Source: DASQUK01 sp963756425 (lineage in GTDB: Bacteria > Actinomycetota > Acidimicrobiia > Acidimicrobiales > VFJN01). From it: DNA of 64,000 nt. Both the position numbers and the translations under genes were made by a program. Within the stretch, counting starts at the first letter, position 1. The number at the start of each line of letters is the position of its first letter. A model generated the notes under the pieces. That model worked only from the letters and a program-made list of their open reading frames with translations. It was not told the origin of the DNA and did not search any database. Shown one piece after another: positions 33,010-41,764 of the stretch. The stretch covers positions 434,001-498,000 of the forward strand of contig CAVWNW010000019.1 of assembly GCA_963756425.1 (NCBI GenBank), given 5' to 3'.

Positions 33010-33900
33010 GTGTCCTCCGAACGGTTGCGGGTCGCACAACTGAACGCCGGGTCGTTGCTGGAGCCGGGTTGGAACGAGCGACGCCATGAGATCGTGGCGT
33101 GGCTCGCGCGCCTCGGGCCGGACGTCGTGTGCCTCCAGGAGATCTGGCAGGACGGGAGCACGCCCAACACCGCGGGCTGGATCGTCGAGCAGATGCCCGA
33201 CGTGGGCTGGCACTGGCACTTCGACGGCCGGCCTTTCGGCGCCCAGGTGTGGCCCGATCCCGGCCTCGAGTTCGGGTCTGCGATCCTGTCCCGTTGGCCG
33301 ATCGACGACGGCGCGTATCACGCGCTCCCGCTCGCCGGCGGGGCCGACGGCTTCGTGGCCAGCGTCCCGTGGGAGCTGCTGCACGTCCGGACGTCGGGGC
33401 TCGACGTCTTCTCCTGCCACCTCGCCGCCGCGCCGCGGGACAGCCACCACCGCCGGCGCCAGGTGTTGGCCATCGACGAGATCATCGCCGCGGAGCGGGG
33501 CGCGCTCGACGCCGACGTCGGCCCGCGGAAGACCCGGGACGCGATGCCGGCGATCCTGTGCGGGGACTTCAACGCGGAGCCCGACAGCGACGAGATCCGC
33601 TTCCTCTGCTCGCTCACCAGGCTCGACGGCCGATCTGCCTGCTACCAGGACGCCTGGCGGGTTGCCGGAGACGGTCCCGGCTTCACGCAGGACTGGCAGA
33701 CCAATCCGATCGCGGCCGCCCTGAACGTCCACCGCAAGCGCATCGACTACGTGTTCGTCGGGGATCCGTTCATGCGCCGGGGTGGCGCCGGTCGCATCCT
33801 CGCCGCCCAGCTCGCCTTCCACGAGCCGCTCACGGGCGTGCTCGCCAGCGACCACGCCGGGCTGGTCGTCGACATCGCCTGGCCCGATCGCCCGAGCTGA
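33010..33900 (+). CDS. Endonuclease/exonuclease/phosphatase-family protein
   Basis: 296 residues. EEP metal-site residues in order: RVAQLNAGSLLEPGW (Asn), DVVCLQEIWQDG (Glu), DVFSCHLAAAP (His), AILCGDFNAEPDS (Asp/Asn), then RIDYVFVGDP and SDHAGLVVDI (His). No signal peptide. This form resembles sphingomyelinase/phosphatase-type EEP proteins, but the substrate is not readable. Transcribed alone from a leaderless promoter; a nested hairpin follows the stop. Confidence 0.9.
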   Translation: MSSERLRVAQLNAGSLLEPGWNERRHEIVAWLARLGPDVVCLQEIWQDGSTPNTAGWIVEQMPDVGWHWHFDGRPFGAQVWPDPGLEFGSAILSRWPIDDGAYHALPLAGGADGFVASVPWELLHVRTSGLDVFSCHLAAAPRDSHHRRRQVLAIDEIIAAERGALDADVGPRKTRDAMPAILCGDFNAEPDSDEIRFLCSLTRLDGRSACYQDAWRVAGDGPGFTQDWQTNPIAAALNVHRKRIDYVFVGDPFMRRGGAGRILAAQLAFHEPLTGVLASDHAGLVVDIAWPDRPS

Positions 33901-33946
33901 ATGCGGCCACGGCCGGCACCGGCCAACCAACCGCGGCCTACCGCAT
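33901..33946. terminator. Hairpin between convergent EEP and lipoprotein genes
   Basis: Outer arms ATGCGG (33901-33906) and CCGCAT (33941-33946) enclose GGCCGG/CCGGCC. Placed directly between the two stop codons. Confidence 0.5.
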
Positions 33947-33947
33947 G

Positions 33948-34475
33948 TCAGCTGGTAATGGCGTTGCCACTGGCGTCGACGACGTACCAGATCGTGCCGA
34001 CGCCTTGGCCGTTGGTGTCGCCCGCGGCTGCATCGCTGGCGAAGTGGTAGAGCGGCCAGCCGTTGTAGGTCACCTGCGCCGAGCCATCGGGCCGGTCGGT
34101 GGTGCTGAGGAGGGTCTGATCGACGCCGTCGCCCGCGGTTGCGGGCCCGGCCAGCGGCGGCCAGGTGGTGGCGCACGAGTCGAGGCACATGCTGGCGCCT
34201 TGGGCGTCGGGCATGAATAGGTACAGCGTCCTGCCCTCGCCGTCGACCAGGATCGTGCCGAGGTCGGTGTCCGCCGTCACCACCGTGGATGCGCCCTCGG
34301 CGGGAGCGGCGCCCTCGGTCGTCGTGGTCTCGGCGGCCTCGGTCGTCTCGGTCGTGGTGCTGGTGGTATCCGTCGCCGAGTCGTCGTCATCGTCGCCACA
34401 GGCCGCCAGGCCGAGCAGCCCGAACAGACCGAGCGCCACCGCAGTCAGTGCGACGGGACGCGCTGTGAACCTCAT
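33948..34475 (-). CDS. COG4315-type secreted lipoprotein
   Basis: 175 residues. Signal peptide with lipobox LAAC (Cys ~26), an Asp/Thr/Glu-rich linker, then two short repeats of the COG4315 type: LGTILVDGEGRTLYLFMPD ... CLDSCATTWPPL and GSAQVTYNGWPLYHFASD. The paired cysteines and Tyr/Trp motifs mark this family of envelope lipoproteins with no proven activity. ATG 34475 has GGGAGGA at proper distance. A paralogue is encoded at 42758, next to an ECF sigma factor. Confidence 0.9.
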   Translation of the reverse strand: MRFTARPVALTAVALGLFGLLGLAACGDDDDDSATDTTSTTTETTEAAETTTTEGAAPAEGASTVVTADTDLGTILVDGEGRTLYLFMPDAQGASMCLDSCATTWPPLAGPATAGDGVDQTLLSTTDRPDGSAQVTYNGWPLYHFASDAAAGDTNGQGVGTIWYVVDASGNAITS

Positions 34476-34594
34476 CAGATCCTCCCTGCCTCGAAGATCG
34501 CGGCGTGCGTGCCAGCTGCGTTGCTGACATGACATACCGTCGATAGGCCCGCGGGGATTCAGAGCGGGGTCAGAAGCCGCTGGGATCGGACCGT

Positions 34595-34600
34595 TAGCAT
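34595..34600 (+). promoter_or_regulatory. Leaderless -10 box for LLM oxidoreductase
   Basis: TAGCAT six bases before ATG 34607. Confidence 0.5.
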
Positions 34601-34606
34601 CCGCCC

Positions 34607-35437
34607 ATGCGCGTCGGCATGCATCTCCCTCAGTTCGGCCGGGCCGCGATCGCCGGGGCCGTGGAGCAGGCCGCGCCGCTGGCCGAACAGCTTGGGTTCG
34701 ACGACGTGTGGGTCAGCGATCACCTCGTGGTCCCCAAGGACCAGCCCTACCCGTCGCCATACCTCTACGACCCGCTGATCGCCCTCACGTTCGCCGCCGC
34801 CAGCACGTCGGTAGTCGGGCTCGGAACCAGCGTGCTCGTCGGGCCGCAGTACCCGAGCCCACTCGCTCTGGCGAACTCCTTGGCGACGCTCGACAACATG
34901 AGCCGGGGGCGCCTCACCGTGGGCGTCGGCATCGGGTGGTCGGCGGCGGAGTACGAGGCGCTTCACGCCCCCTTCGACCATCGCGGCGCCCGCCTCGACG
35001 AGATCATCGACCTGTTCCGCACGGCCTGGCACGACGACCCCGCCACGCACCACGGCCGGTTCTACTCGTTCAGCGACGTGCGGGTGCTGCCGAAGCCGGC
35101 GCACGAGATACCCGTCTGGGTGGGCGGGCGGAGCGACGGCGCCTTGCGGCGGGCGACTACCAGGGCCGACGGCTTCCACGGCGTGGGCGTCGGACCGGAG
35201 GACGCCAAGGCGCTGGTGGAGCGTCTCCGGGCCCTGCGGCCGGACGACGCGTTCACGATCTCGCTGCGCGTGCCCTGGGACGGCGACATGGAACCCGACG
35301 AGGTCCGGGCCCAGTTCGAGGCGTACACAGCAGCGGGTGTCCAACACGTCCTGATCGCCCCCGAGCGTGGCCATGCCGAGTCCTGGTTGGCGGGCATGCA
35401 GAGCCTGGCCACGGTGCTGGACCTGCCGGCGCGGTAG
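34607..35437 (+). CDS. LLM-class F420-dependent oxidoreductase
   Basis: 276 residues. Pattern: MRVGMHLPQFG at the N-terminus, AEQLGFDDVWVSDHLVVP, the LGTSVLVGPQYPSPLALANS strand, then GRLTVGVGIGWSAAEYEAL and IPVWVGGRSDGALRRA, as in the TIGR03619/TIGR03620-type F420-dependent enzymes. Cytosolic TIM barrel using F420 (family inference). Monocistronic with a leaderless promoter, convergent with the acyl-CoA ligase gene. Confidence 0.9.
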   Translation: MRVGMHLPQFGRAAIAGAVEQAAPLAEQLGFDDVWVSDHLVVPKDQPYPSPYLYDPLIALTFAAASTSVVGLGTSVLVGPQYPSPLALANSLATLDNMSRGRLTVGVGIGWSAAEYEALHAPFDHRGARLDEIIDLFRTAWHDDPATHHGRFYSFSDVRVLPKPAHEIPVWVGGRSDGALRRATTRADGFHGVGVGPEDAKALVERLRALRPDDAFTISLRVPWDGDMEPDEVRAQFEAYTAAGVQHVLIAPERGHAESWLAGMQSLATVLDLPAR

Positions 35438-35470
35438 CCCGCGCGACGCCCCCGGGAGCCGCGCCGGTCC

Positions 35471-36985
35471 TCAGGGTGCGGTCAACTCCGAGGTGCCCGG
35501 CCGACCCAGCTCGTCCCTCAACACCCGCCGCAGCAGCTTGCCGGTCTCGTTGTACGGCAGCGCGGGGCGCACGTCGACCACCGCCGGCGTCCGCGAGGAT
35601 CGCAGCCGCTCCCGCACCCATGCCTGCAGCTCCGCCCCGGTGGCGGTCGCCCCGGGCACGAGCACGACCGCGGCGGCCGCCACCTCGCCCCACTCGTGGT
35701 CGGGGATCCCGGTCACCCCCGCCTCGGCCACCGCAGGGTGCTGCAGCAGCACGTCCTCGATCTCGCCGGGCGACACGTTCTCGCCACCCCGGACGATGAC
35801 GTCGTCGAGCCGACCCTCGACGAAGAGGAACCCGGCGTCGTCGAGGTGCCCGGAGTCGTTGGTGGGGAACCAGCCGTCGGGGGTCAGGACGCTGCGGCCC
35901 AGGTACTCGCCGGCGATCTGGTCGCCCCGGACGTGGATCTCGCCGGTCTCGCCGGGCGGCAGCGCCCGGCCCAAGGGGTCACGGATCTCCAGCTCGAGGG
36001 TCGGCAGCGGCCGGCCGACCGAGCCGAGCCGAGGGCGGACGGCGGGATCGTCGCTGCCGTACGCGGTCCGATGATCGTCGGGGCCCAACACCGCGATCGT
36101 GCTGCTCGCCTCGGTGAGCCCGTACGCGTTCACCAATCCCACGTGCGGCAGCCGGTCCATCGCCCGCTCGACCATGGCCACCGGCATGCGCCCCCCGCCG
36201 TACGACAGGTGCCGGAGCGACGGAAGCGTGGTGGCGTCCCGCTCCATGGCGTCGAGCAGCCGTCCCAGCATCGTGGGGACCACCATGGCGTGGGTCACCG
36301 CCTCCTCCGTCGCCAGGCGCACCCAGGCGTCGGGGTCGAACTGTGGCAAGTAGACGATCCTCCGCCCTGCATAGGTGGACGACAACACCGCCGCCATGCC
36401 GGCGACGTGGTAAGGCGGGACGCTGACGAGGGTCGCTTCGTCCTCACCGGCGCACATGAACTCGACGGTCGAGAGAACATAGGAGACCAGGTGCCGGTGG
36501 CGCAGCAGCGCGGCCTTGGGCGCGCCCGTCGTGCCACTGGTGAACAGCCAGATGGCAACCGCGTCGGTGTCGACGTCCAGATCGGCGGCGCGCTCGGCCT
36601 GCTCCAGGCGCGCCTCCAGCTCGCCGGGGGCGAGCAGGCGGAGTCCCGGGACGTCCCCGATCCGTGCCCGTGTGGCCTCGTCGGTGACGATCAGCGCCGG
36701 TGCCACGCGCTCGACGATCGACCGCAGCCGGTCGTCGGCCAGGCGGTAGTTGATCGCGGTGAAGGGGACGCCCGCGAGGGCGCCGGTGTACAGCAGCAGC
36801 GGCACCGTGGGGGAGTTCGTGTCGACCAGCCCGACACGCTCCACGCCATTGGCCCTCACCAGCGCCGCCCCCCGGCGGGCACGTTCGAGGAGTTGCCCGT
36901 AGCTGACGCCGTCGGCCCTCGAACCCACGGCGACGCGGTCGGGCATGCCTTCGGCGGCGAGCTCCAGCAGCATGCCGATGTTCAT
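35471..36985 (-). CDS. AMP-dependent acyl-CoA synthetase/ligase
   Basis: 504 residues, class I adenylate-forming enzyme. AMP-binding loop WLFTSGTTGAPKAALLRH (~residues 145-165), LVNAYGLTEASSTIAVL, GEIHVRGDQIAGEYLG, the hinge DGWFPTNDSGHLDDAGFLFVEGR (in parts) and the catalytic Lys in LPYNETGKLLRR near the end are intact. It activates a carboxylic acid with ATP and attaches CoA. A GGGGGAG site precedes ATG 36985. The dienelactone-hydrolase gene is 36 bases upstream, likely the same operon. Confidence 0.93.
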   Translation of the reverse strand: MNIGMLLELAAEGMPDRVAVGSRADGVSYGQLLERARRGAALVRANGVERVGLVDTNSPTVPLLLYTGALAGVPFTAINYRLADDRLRSIVERVAPALIVTDEATRARIGDVPGLRLLAPGELEARLEQAERAADLDVDTDAVAIWLFTSGTTGAPKAALLRHRHLVSYVLSTVEFMCAGEDEATLVSVPPYHVAGMAAVLSSTYAGRRIVYLPQFDPDAWVRLATEEAVTHAMVVPTMLGRLLDAMERDATTLPSLRHLSYGGGRMPVAMVERAMDRLPHVGLVNAYGLTEASSTIAVLGPDDHRTAYGSDDPAVRPRLGSVGRPLPTLELEIRDPLGRALPPGETGEIHVRGDQIAGEYLGRSVLTPDGWFPTNDSGHLDDAGFLFVEGRLDDVIVRGGENVSPGEIEDVLLQHPAVAEAGVTGIPDHEWGEVAAAAVVLVPGATATGAELQAWVRERLRSSRTPAVVDVRPALPYNETGKLLRRVLRDELGRPGTSELTAP

Positions 36986-37021
36986 GGCGCGCTCCCCCGC
37001 TCCTGCCCAGAACGCCCCATC

Positions 37022-37768
37022 TCAGGCTTCCGAGAGGTAGCGGCCGAACCAGCGCCAGATCTGCTTCCACCCATCCTTCGTCGCGTCGACGTTGTAGCTC
37101 GGGCGGTCGACCGAGAAGAACGCGTGACCCGCCCCCTCGTAGGAGTGGAGCTCGTACGTCTTGCCGTGGGCGCGAAGCTCGTCCTCTATCCGCGCCACGT
37201 CGTCGGGCGACGGATTGTGGTCCTCGGCACCGAACAGGCCCAGCAGCGGGCAGCTGAGCTTCGGCGTCAGATCGATGGGCGCCACCGGGCGGGCCGGCGA
37301 CAGGTCGTCGGGCCCGGCGACGACGCGCCCGCCATAGCAGTCGACGGCGGCATCGAGCGTCAGCGTGCAGGCGACGAGGTACGCCTGTCGTCCGCCCGAG
37401 CAGTACCCGATGACCCCGACCTTGCCGTTGGCGGTCGGCAGCGACCGCAGGTGGTCCGCGGCAGCGGCGACGTCGCCGACGCACTGGGCGTCGGGCACCC
37501 CGCCCGCCTCCCGGGCCGCGGCGGCGGCGTCGACCGCCTTCGCCCCCGGGGCATAGCGGTGGAACAGGTTGGGGCAGACGGCGTTGTAGCCATAGACCGC
37601 GAAGGTGCGAACGATCTCCTTGGTGGCGCGGTCGTAGCCGGGCATGTGGTGGATCACGACCACGCCGCCCCGCGGGCGCTGGTCGAGCGGGATCGCCTGG
37701 TACGCCTCGATCTCTTCGCCGTCATGGCCGGTGATGGTGATCGTCTCGGCGCGGATCGCGTCGCTCAT
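37022..37768 (-). CDS. Dienelactone hydrolase-family protein
   Basis: 248 residues, alpha/beta hydrolase with the DLH triad: Cys123 in GVIGYCSGGRQ, Asp183 in GAEDHNPSP and His215 in EGAGHAFFSV. DLH opens 4-carboxymethylenebutenolide in chloroaromatic breakdown; this family is broader and other esters or lactones are possible. ATG 37768 has TACACT six bases upstream (leaderless). It heads a unit with the acyl-CoA ligase downstream. Confidence 0.9.
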   Translation of the reverse strand: MSDAIRAETITITGHDGEEIEAYQAIPLDQRPRGGVVVIHHMPGYDRATKEIVRTFAVYGYNAVCPNLFHRYAPGAKAVDAAAAAREAGGVPDAQCVGDVAAAADHLRSLPTANGKVGVIGYCSGGRQAYLVACTLTLDAAVDCYGGRVVAGPDDLSPARPVAPIDLTPKLSCPLLGLFGAEDHNPSPDDVARIEDELRAHGKTYELHSYEGAGHAFFSVDRPSYNVDATKDGWKQIWRWFGRYLSEA

Positions 37769-37774
37769 GCCGCG

Positions 37775-37780
37775 AGTGTA
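37775..37780 (-). promoter_or_regulatory. Leaderless -10 box for the dienelactone hydrolase gene
   Basis: TACACT on the minus strand, 6 bases before ATG 37768. Confidence 0.5.
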
Positions 37781-37850
37781 GGCATCTCCCCCATCGCGCC
37801 TTTTTGGTCGCAACATGAAACCGACGGCGCGGCGCCGCCGTCCCCCACGC

Positions 37851-38687
37851 CTACATCGACCTCTTCGGGTCGAGTGGAGCGCCGGCGATCCTGGCCATCG
37901 AGTCCTGGTGAAACGTGGCCACGAGGCTGCCGTCCTGGGTGAACACGCGGCCGTCTCCGTAGACCCGGCCGGTGGCGGCCTTCGTGGCCTCGTGGCGAAC
38001 GAGCAGCCATTGGGAGACGTCGAACCGGTCGACGAAGTGGATCGTCTGGGCGATCACGCCCGTGGAGATCGACGCGTGCGCGTCCTCGATGCGCACCCTG
38101 TCGCGGTGGGGGCGCATCGCGAGGCCGATGATGTTGCCGCACGTCGCCCACGCCAGCACCGCCTGGTTGGCCGCCTGCGAGCCCAGCGGGCGCTCGAAGC
38201 GGTGCCACGCCATCTCCACAGGCACGCCACGCACATCGTGATCGCCGGGCACCGGCCTGAGCTCGGCGCCGGGGAACGCCTGGCCGGACGCCGCGTCCAC
38301 CTCGCCGGCGGCCGGGACGGGGGGCATCGGCGGCTCGTGCCGCATGAGGTCGTCGTCGACGACGTTCAAGAGCACGCTGGCGCGGCTGAGGGCCTTCCCC
38401 GCCTGCGTTGCGGTCACGGTGTCGCTGGCCCAGGTGCGACCGGCGAGCAGCGACTCCACCTCGAGCTCGATCGGTTGGCTGTACGTCCCGGCCCGGGCGA
38501 ACACCGCGTGAATCGACCGCACGTCCTTGGCCCCGCCCGCGCCGTGGTCCGACGCCATGATCATCTGCGCCAGCAGCTGGCCGCTGAAGACGACGTCGCG
38601 CCCCTCGGGCGGCTCCGACGGCTGGGTGACCTGGTAGCGCCGGTCGCCGACCTCGGTGAGCTGCAGCAAGTCCGGCAGGTCGCTCAT
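37851..38687 (-). CDS. TesB-type acyl-CoA thioesterase
   Basis: 278 residues, double hotdog. First domain: DVVFSGQLLAQMIMASDHGA and IHAVFARAGTYSQPIELEVE; second domain: QAVLAWATCGNIIGLAMRPH, ASISTGVIAQTIHFVDRFDV and RVFTQDGSLVATFHQDSMAR. The conserved AQ/Q residues of TesB (for example FSGQLLAQ and SLVATFHQD) are present. ATG 38687 (MSDLPDLL) is preferred over the in-frame ATG at 38705 because AGGTGA precedes it. The neighbouring genes (AKR, DLH, ligase) fit acyl-chain metabolism. Confidence 0.88.
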   Translation of the reverse strand: MSDLPDLLQLTEVGDRRYQVTQPSEPPEGRDVVFSGQLLAQMIMASDHGAGGAKDVRSIHAVFARAGTYSQPIELEVESLLAGRTWASDTVTATQAGKALSRASVLLNVVDDDLMRHEPPMPPVPAAGEVDAASGQAFPGAELRPVPGDHDVRGVPVEMAWHRFERPLGSQAANQAVLAWATCGNIIGLAMRPHRDRVRIEDAHASISTGVIAQTIHFVDRFDVSQWLLVRHEATKAATGRVYGDGRVFTQDGSLVATFHQDSMARIAGAPLDPKRSM

Positions 38688-38778
38688 CACATCACCTGCG
38701 GGCATGGAGGGTGTGCATCGCCGGCCGATGCTAATGCTCCGATACTTCGACGGGGTCAGATCACACGCGGCGCGCGGA

Positions 38779-39705
38779 TCACGGCGCAGCCGTCATCGCG
38801 TCCACCTCGGCGACCTCCTCGGCCGAGAGCCGCCAGGTCACGGCGGCGTTCGCGCCGACCTGGCCGGCCGTGGTCGCACCGGCGATCACCGAGGCGACCG
38901 TGGGTTTGGCGAGGAGCCAGGCGATGGCCAGCTCCAGGATCCTGTGACCCCGGGCCTCGGCCCACGCGGTGAGGCGGTCGACCCGATCGAAGTTGCGTTC
39001 GCTCAACAGCGCGTCGCCCCGGTCACCCCATGCGGCCAGGCGGGTCCCCGCGGGCGGCCGCTCTCCACGCCGGTACTTGCCGGTCAGGAGCCCGCTGGCC
39101 AGCGGGAAGTAGGGGATGTAGGCCAGCCCCAGCCGTTCGCACGTCGGCAGGACGTCCGCCTCGTCGGCGCGATGGAGCAGGTTGTAGTGGTTCTGGACGC
39201 TGACGAAGCGGGCCGCACCGTCCTTCACCGCCTGATCGGCGGCCAGCAGCTGATCGGCCGAGAAGTTCGAGCACCCGATCTCGCGCACCATGCCCGCCAC
39301 CACCAGCTCGTCGAGCGTGGCCAGCGTGTCGGCGATGGGCGTATCGGGGTCGGGGCGATGTATCTGGTACAGGTCGATGTGGTCGGTGGCCAGCTCGCGG
39401 AGGCTGCGCTCGACGGCGCTGCGGATGTACTCGGGGCGGGCGCCGCCCGGGCGATCGGGGCCGAGCGGACTGGCGAACTTCGTCGCCAGCACGACGTCCG
39501 CGCGTCGGGCGCCCAGCGCCTGGGCGAGCCGCCGCTCGCTGCGGCCGTAGGAATCGGAGGTGTCGACCAAGGTGATGCCGGCATCGAGGGCAGCGTCGAC
39601 CACCGCGGGGACGTCGGCCTCGTCCATCCGGAAGCCGAAGTTGTTGGTTCCGAGACCGACGACGGACACGTCGAGCGACCCGATCCTGCGCGTCTCCATG
39701 GCCAT
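38779..39705 (-). CDS. Aldo/keto reductase
   Basis: 308 residues, TIM-barrel NADPH oxidoreductase. Catalytic tetrad: Asp48 and Tyr53 in LVDTSDSYGRSE, Lys76 in VVLATKF, and the HIDLYQIHRPD segment with its His. VREIGCSNFSADQL and the cofactor-binding end (SVIAGATTAGQV) are also typical of the AKR subgroup related to YajO/Tas. Substrate unknown. It lies 22 bases downstream of the epoxide hydrolase gene on the same strand. Confidence 0.93.
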   Translation of the reverse strand: MAMETRRIGSLDVSVVGLGTNNFGFRMDEADVPAVVDAALDAGITLVDTSDSYGRSERRLAQALGARRADVVLATKFASPLGPDRPGGARPEYIRSAVERSLRELATDHIDLYQIHRPDPDTPIADTLATLDELVVAGMVREIGCSNFSADQLLAADQAVKDGAARFVSVQNHYNLLHRADEADVLPTCERLGLAYIPYFPLASGLLTGKYRRGERPPAGTRLAAWGDRGDALLSERNFDRVDRLTAWAEARGHRILELAIAWLLAKPTVASVIAGATTAGQVGANAAVTWRLSAEEVAEVDAMTAAP

Positions 39706-39727
39706 TGCCTAGCCCACGCCGGCCGGC

Positions 39728-40891
39728 TCAACTCGGCGCGTCGGCACGGCGGACGGTACGGAAGAACGCGCGGAGATCGTCGACGAACAGGTCGGGGACC
39801 TCCATCGCCGCAAAGTGGCCGCCCCGCGGCTGGTCGACCCAATGCGTGACCCGGTAGCGGTGCTCGACCCACCGCCGAGGCCGCCGGGCGATCTCGCCGG
39901 GGTAGTTGGCGACGCCGGTGGGGACGTCGACGCGCGCCCGCGGCAGGGCAGCCCGGCCGGCCTTGCGCATCTCGTAGTAGAGCCGTGCCGACGACGTCGC
40001 CGTGCGCGTGAGCCAGTACAGCGTGACGTTCGTGAGCAGCTGGTCCTTGGTGAAGGAGCGCTCGACCTCGCCGCCGCAGTCGCTCCAGGCACGGAACTTC
40101 TCGACGATCCAGGCGGCCAGCCCGGTCGGCGAGTCGTCGAGTGCGTAGCCCAAGGTCTGCGGCTTCGTGCCCTGGATGGCCGAGTAGCCGGCGCCGGTCG
40201 CCTGGAACGCGGCCAACCGCTCCACGCTGGCCCGCTCCTCGGGATCGAGCTCCCGGTCACGCTCGCCGCTCGGCCGGGAAACGGTGACGAAGTTCAGGTG
40301 CAGGCCGGCCACGCGGGCGGGGGCGAGGTCCGCCATGTTCTGGCTCACGAGGGACCCCCAGTCGCCGCCCTGGACGCCGTAGCGGGAGTAGCCGAGCCGG
40401 TCCATGAGCGACGTGAAGGCATCGGCGATCCGGCGCGGATGCCACCCGGGCTCGGACACCGGGCCGGAGAACCCGTAGCCGGGCAGCGACGGGGCCACGA
40501 CGTGGAAGGCGTCGGCAGGATCGGGCGGATCGGTGAGCGGCCCGAACACGTCGAGGAACTCGACGACGGACCCCGGCCAGCCGTGGCTGAGCACGAGCGG
40601 CAGTGCGTGCGGGTGGCGAGAGCGGGCGTGGACGAAGTGGATGCGCTGCCCGTCGATCTCCGTCAAGACGTGGTCGAGCCGGTTGAGGCGGCGCTCCTGC
40701 GCCCGCCAGTCGAAGCCGTCGCGCCAGTAGCCCACCAGCTCGCGGAGGTAGCCGAGGTCCATCCCCTGCTCCCAGCCGGGCTCGGGCGCCGGGCTTGGCC
40801 ACCGCGCCCGCGCCAGTCGCCGGCGCAGGTCGTCGAGGTCGTCGTCCGGGACCTCCACGCGGAACGGCTCCATCTGCTGCCCTTCGCTCAC
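39728..40891 (-). CDS. Epoxide hydrolase (EHN-domain type)
   Basis: 387 residues. The N-terminal EHN domain (FRVEVPDDDLDDLRRRLARA and DGFDWRAQERRLNRL) is followed by an alpha/beta hydrolase core: oxyanion HGWPGS (103-108), SLPGYGFSGP, nucleophile Asp177 in VQGGDWGSLVSQ, two tyrosines in the cap and the catalytic His in PRGGHFAAME. It opens epoxides to diols in the cytosol. GTG 40891 is the first start that leaves the EHN motif intact. With the downstream AKR it forms a probable xenobiotic/lipid-oxide operon. Confidence 0.93.
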   Translation of the reverse strand: MSEGQQMEPFRVEVPDDDLDDLRRRLARARWPSPAPEPGWEQGMDLGYLRELVGYWRDGFDWRAQERRLNRLDHVLTEIDGQRIHFVHARSRHPHALPLVLSHGWPGSVVEFLDVFGPLTDPPDPADAFHVVAPSLPGYGFSGPVSEPGWHPRRIADAFTSLMDRLGYSRYGVQGGDWGSLVSQNMADLAPARVAGLHLNFVTVSRPSGERDRELDPEERASVERLAAFQATGAGYSAIQGTKPQTLGYALDDSPTGLAAWIVEKFRAWSDCGGEVERSFTKDQLLTNVTLYWLTRTATSSARLYYEMRKAGRAALPRARVDVPTGVANYPGEIARRPRRWVEHRYRVTHWVDQPRGGHFAAMEVPDLFVDDLRAFFRTVRRADAPS

Positions 40892-40925
40892 CGCGCGTCC
40901 GAGGCCCCCGGATCACCCACGTCGG

Positions 40926-40931
40926 TAGCTT
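40926..40931 (+). promoter_or_regulatory. Leaderless -10 box for the phosphatase gene
   Basis: TAGCTT seven bases before GTG 40939, in the 47-base gap divergent from the epoxide hydrolase. Confidence 0.5.
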
Positions 40932-40938
40932 GACAGGC

Positions 40939-41697
40939 GTGACGACGTTCGCCGAGCGCCTGGTCCGCTTCGACACGTGCTTCAACTTCCGCGACCTCGG
41001 CGGCTACGAGACCGGCGACGGCAGGCGGGTGCGCTGGAGGACGCTGTACCGGGCCGACACCCTCCACCGGCTGGACGGTGCGGACATCGACCTGCTGCTC
41101 GGCCTGGGCCTCCGGTCGATCATCGACCTGCGTTCCCAACACGAGAGGGACGACCACGGACGGTTCCGGCATGACGGCGCGATCCCGGTGCACCACCTCC
41201 CGATGATCGACGTGGTGGGCGGGCCCACGCGGCCGGTCGCGCCCGCACCGGGAAGGCCGCGGCGGTCGGTGGGCGAGGGCTACGTCTCCATGGCCGACGA
41301 GGGTGGGCGGGCGATCGGCAGCGCAGTCGCGCTCCTGGCGCGGCCCGGCGCCCTTCCCGCGGTGTTCCACTGCACCGCCGGCAAGGATCGGACCGGCATC
41401 CTGGCCGCGATCGTCCTCAGCGCCGTCGGCGTGCGGGACGAGGACATCGTCGACGACTACATGCTGACCGCAGAGTCGCGGGCGGCGCGGAACGCCTATC
41501 TGCAGGTCAACGAGCCCGACTACTACGCGTTCCTGGCCAACCTGCCGGACGCCGCCCGGGAGATGCACGCCGATGCCATCCCGACGCTGCTGGCCTGGAT
41601 GCGCGCCCGGCACGGATCGGCCACCGGGTTCCTGATCGCCAACGGCGTGGACGAGGACACCCTCGCCGCGTTGAAGGCCAACCTCCTCGAGCCGTGA
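40939..41697 (+). CDS. Tyrosine-protein phosphatase (PtpB-like)
   Basis: 252 residues. N-terminal FNFRDLGGYET (15-25) and phosphatase loop HCTAGKDRTG (144-153) with Cys145 and Arg151: the C-x5-R form seen in the actinobacterial PtpB/DSP-like family, which can act on phosphotyrosine, phosphoserine and phosphoinositides. IIDLRSQHERD is also conserved. No signal peptide is visible, though PtpB homologues may be secreted without one. Transcribed alone, convergent with an SDR gene. Confidence 0.93.
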   Translation: MTTFAERLVRFDTCFNFRDLGGYETGDGRRVRWRTLYRADTLHRLDGADIDLLLGLGLRSIIDLRSQHERDDHGRFRHDGAIPVHHLPMIDVVGGPTRPVAPAPGRPRRSVGEGYVSMADEGGRAIGSAVALLARPGALPAVFHCTAGKDRTGILAAIVLSAVGVRDEDIVDDYMLTAESRAARNAYLQVNEPDYYAFLANLPDAAREMHADAIPTLLAWMRARHGSATGFLIANGVDEDTLAALKANLLEP

Positions 41698-41764
41698 CCG
41701 GCCGGCCGAGCGGCGCCGGCACCCACTAGTTGCTCGGGGACCAGATCCTCAGATAGTCAGATCC

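Noticed and set aside
36444..37484. Long minus-strand frame overlapping the ligase and hydrolase genes
   Set aside because: Arg/Gly/Ala-rich translation without motifs; a high-GC shadow of the real genes.
40930..40935. TTGACA as a -35 element for the phosphatase gene
   Set aside because: It is only three bases from the start codon; the TAGCTT leaderless box fits better.
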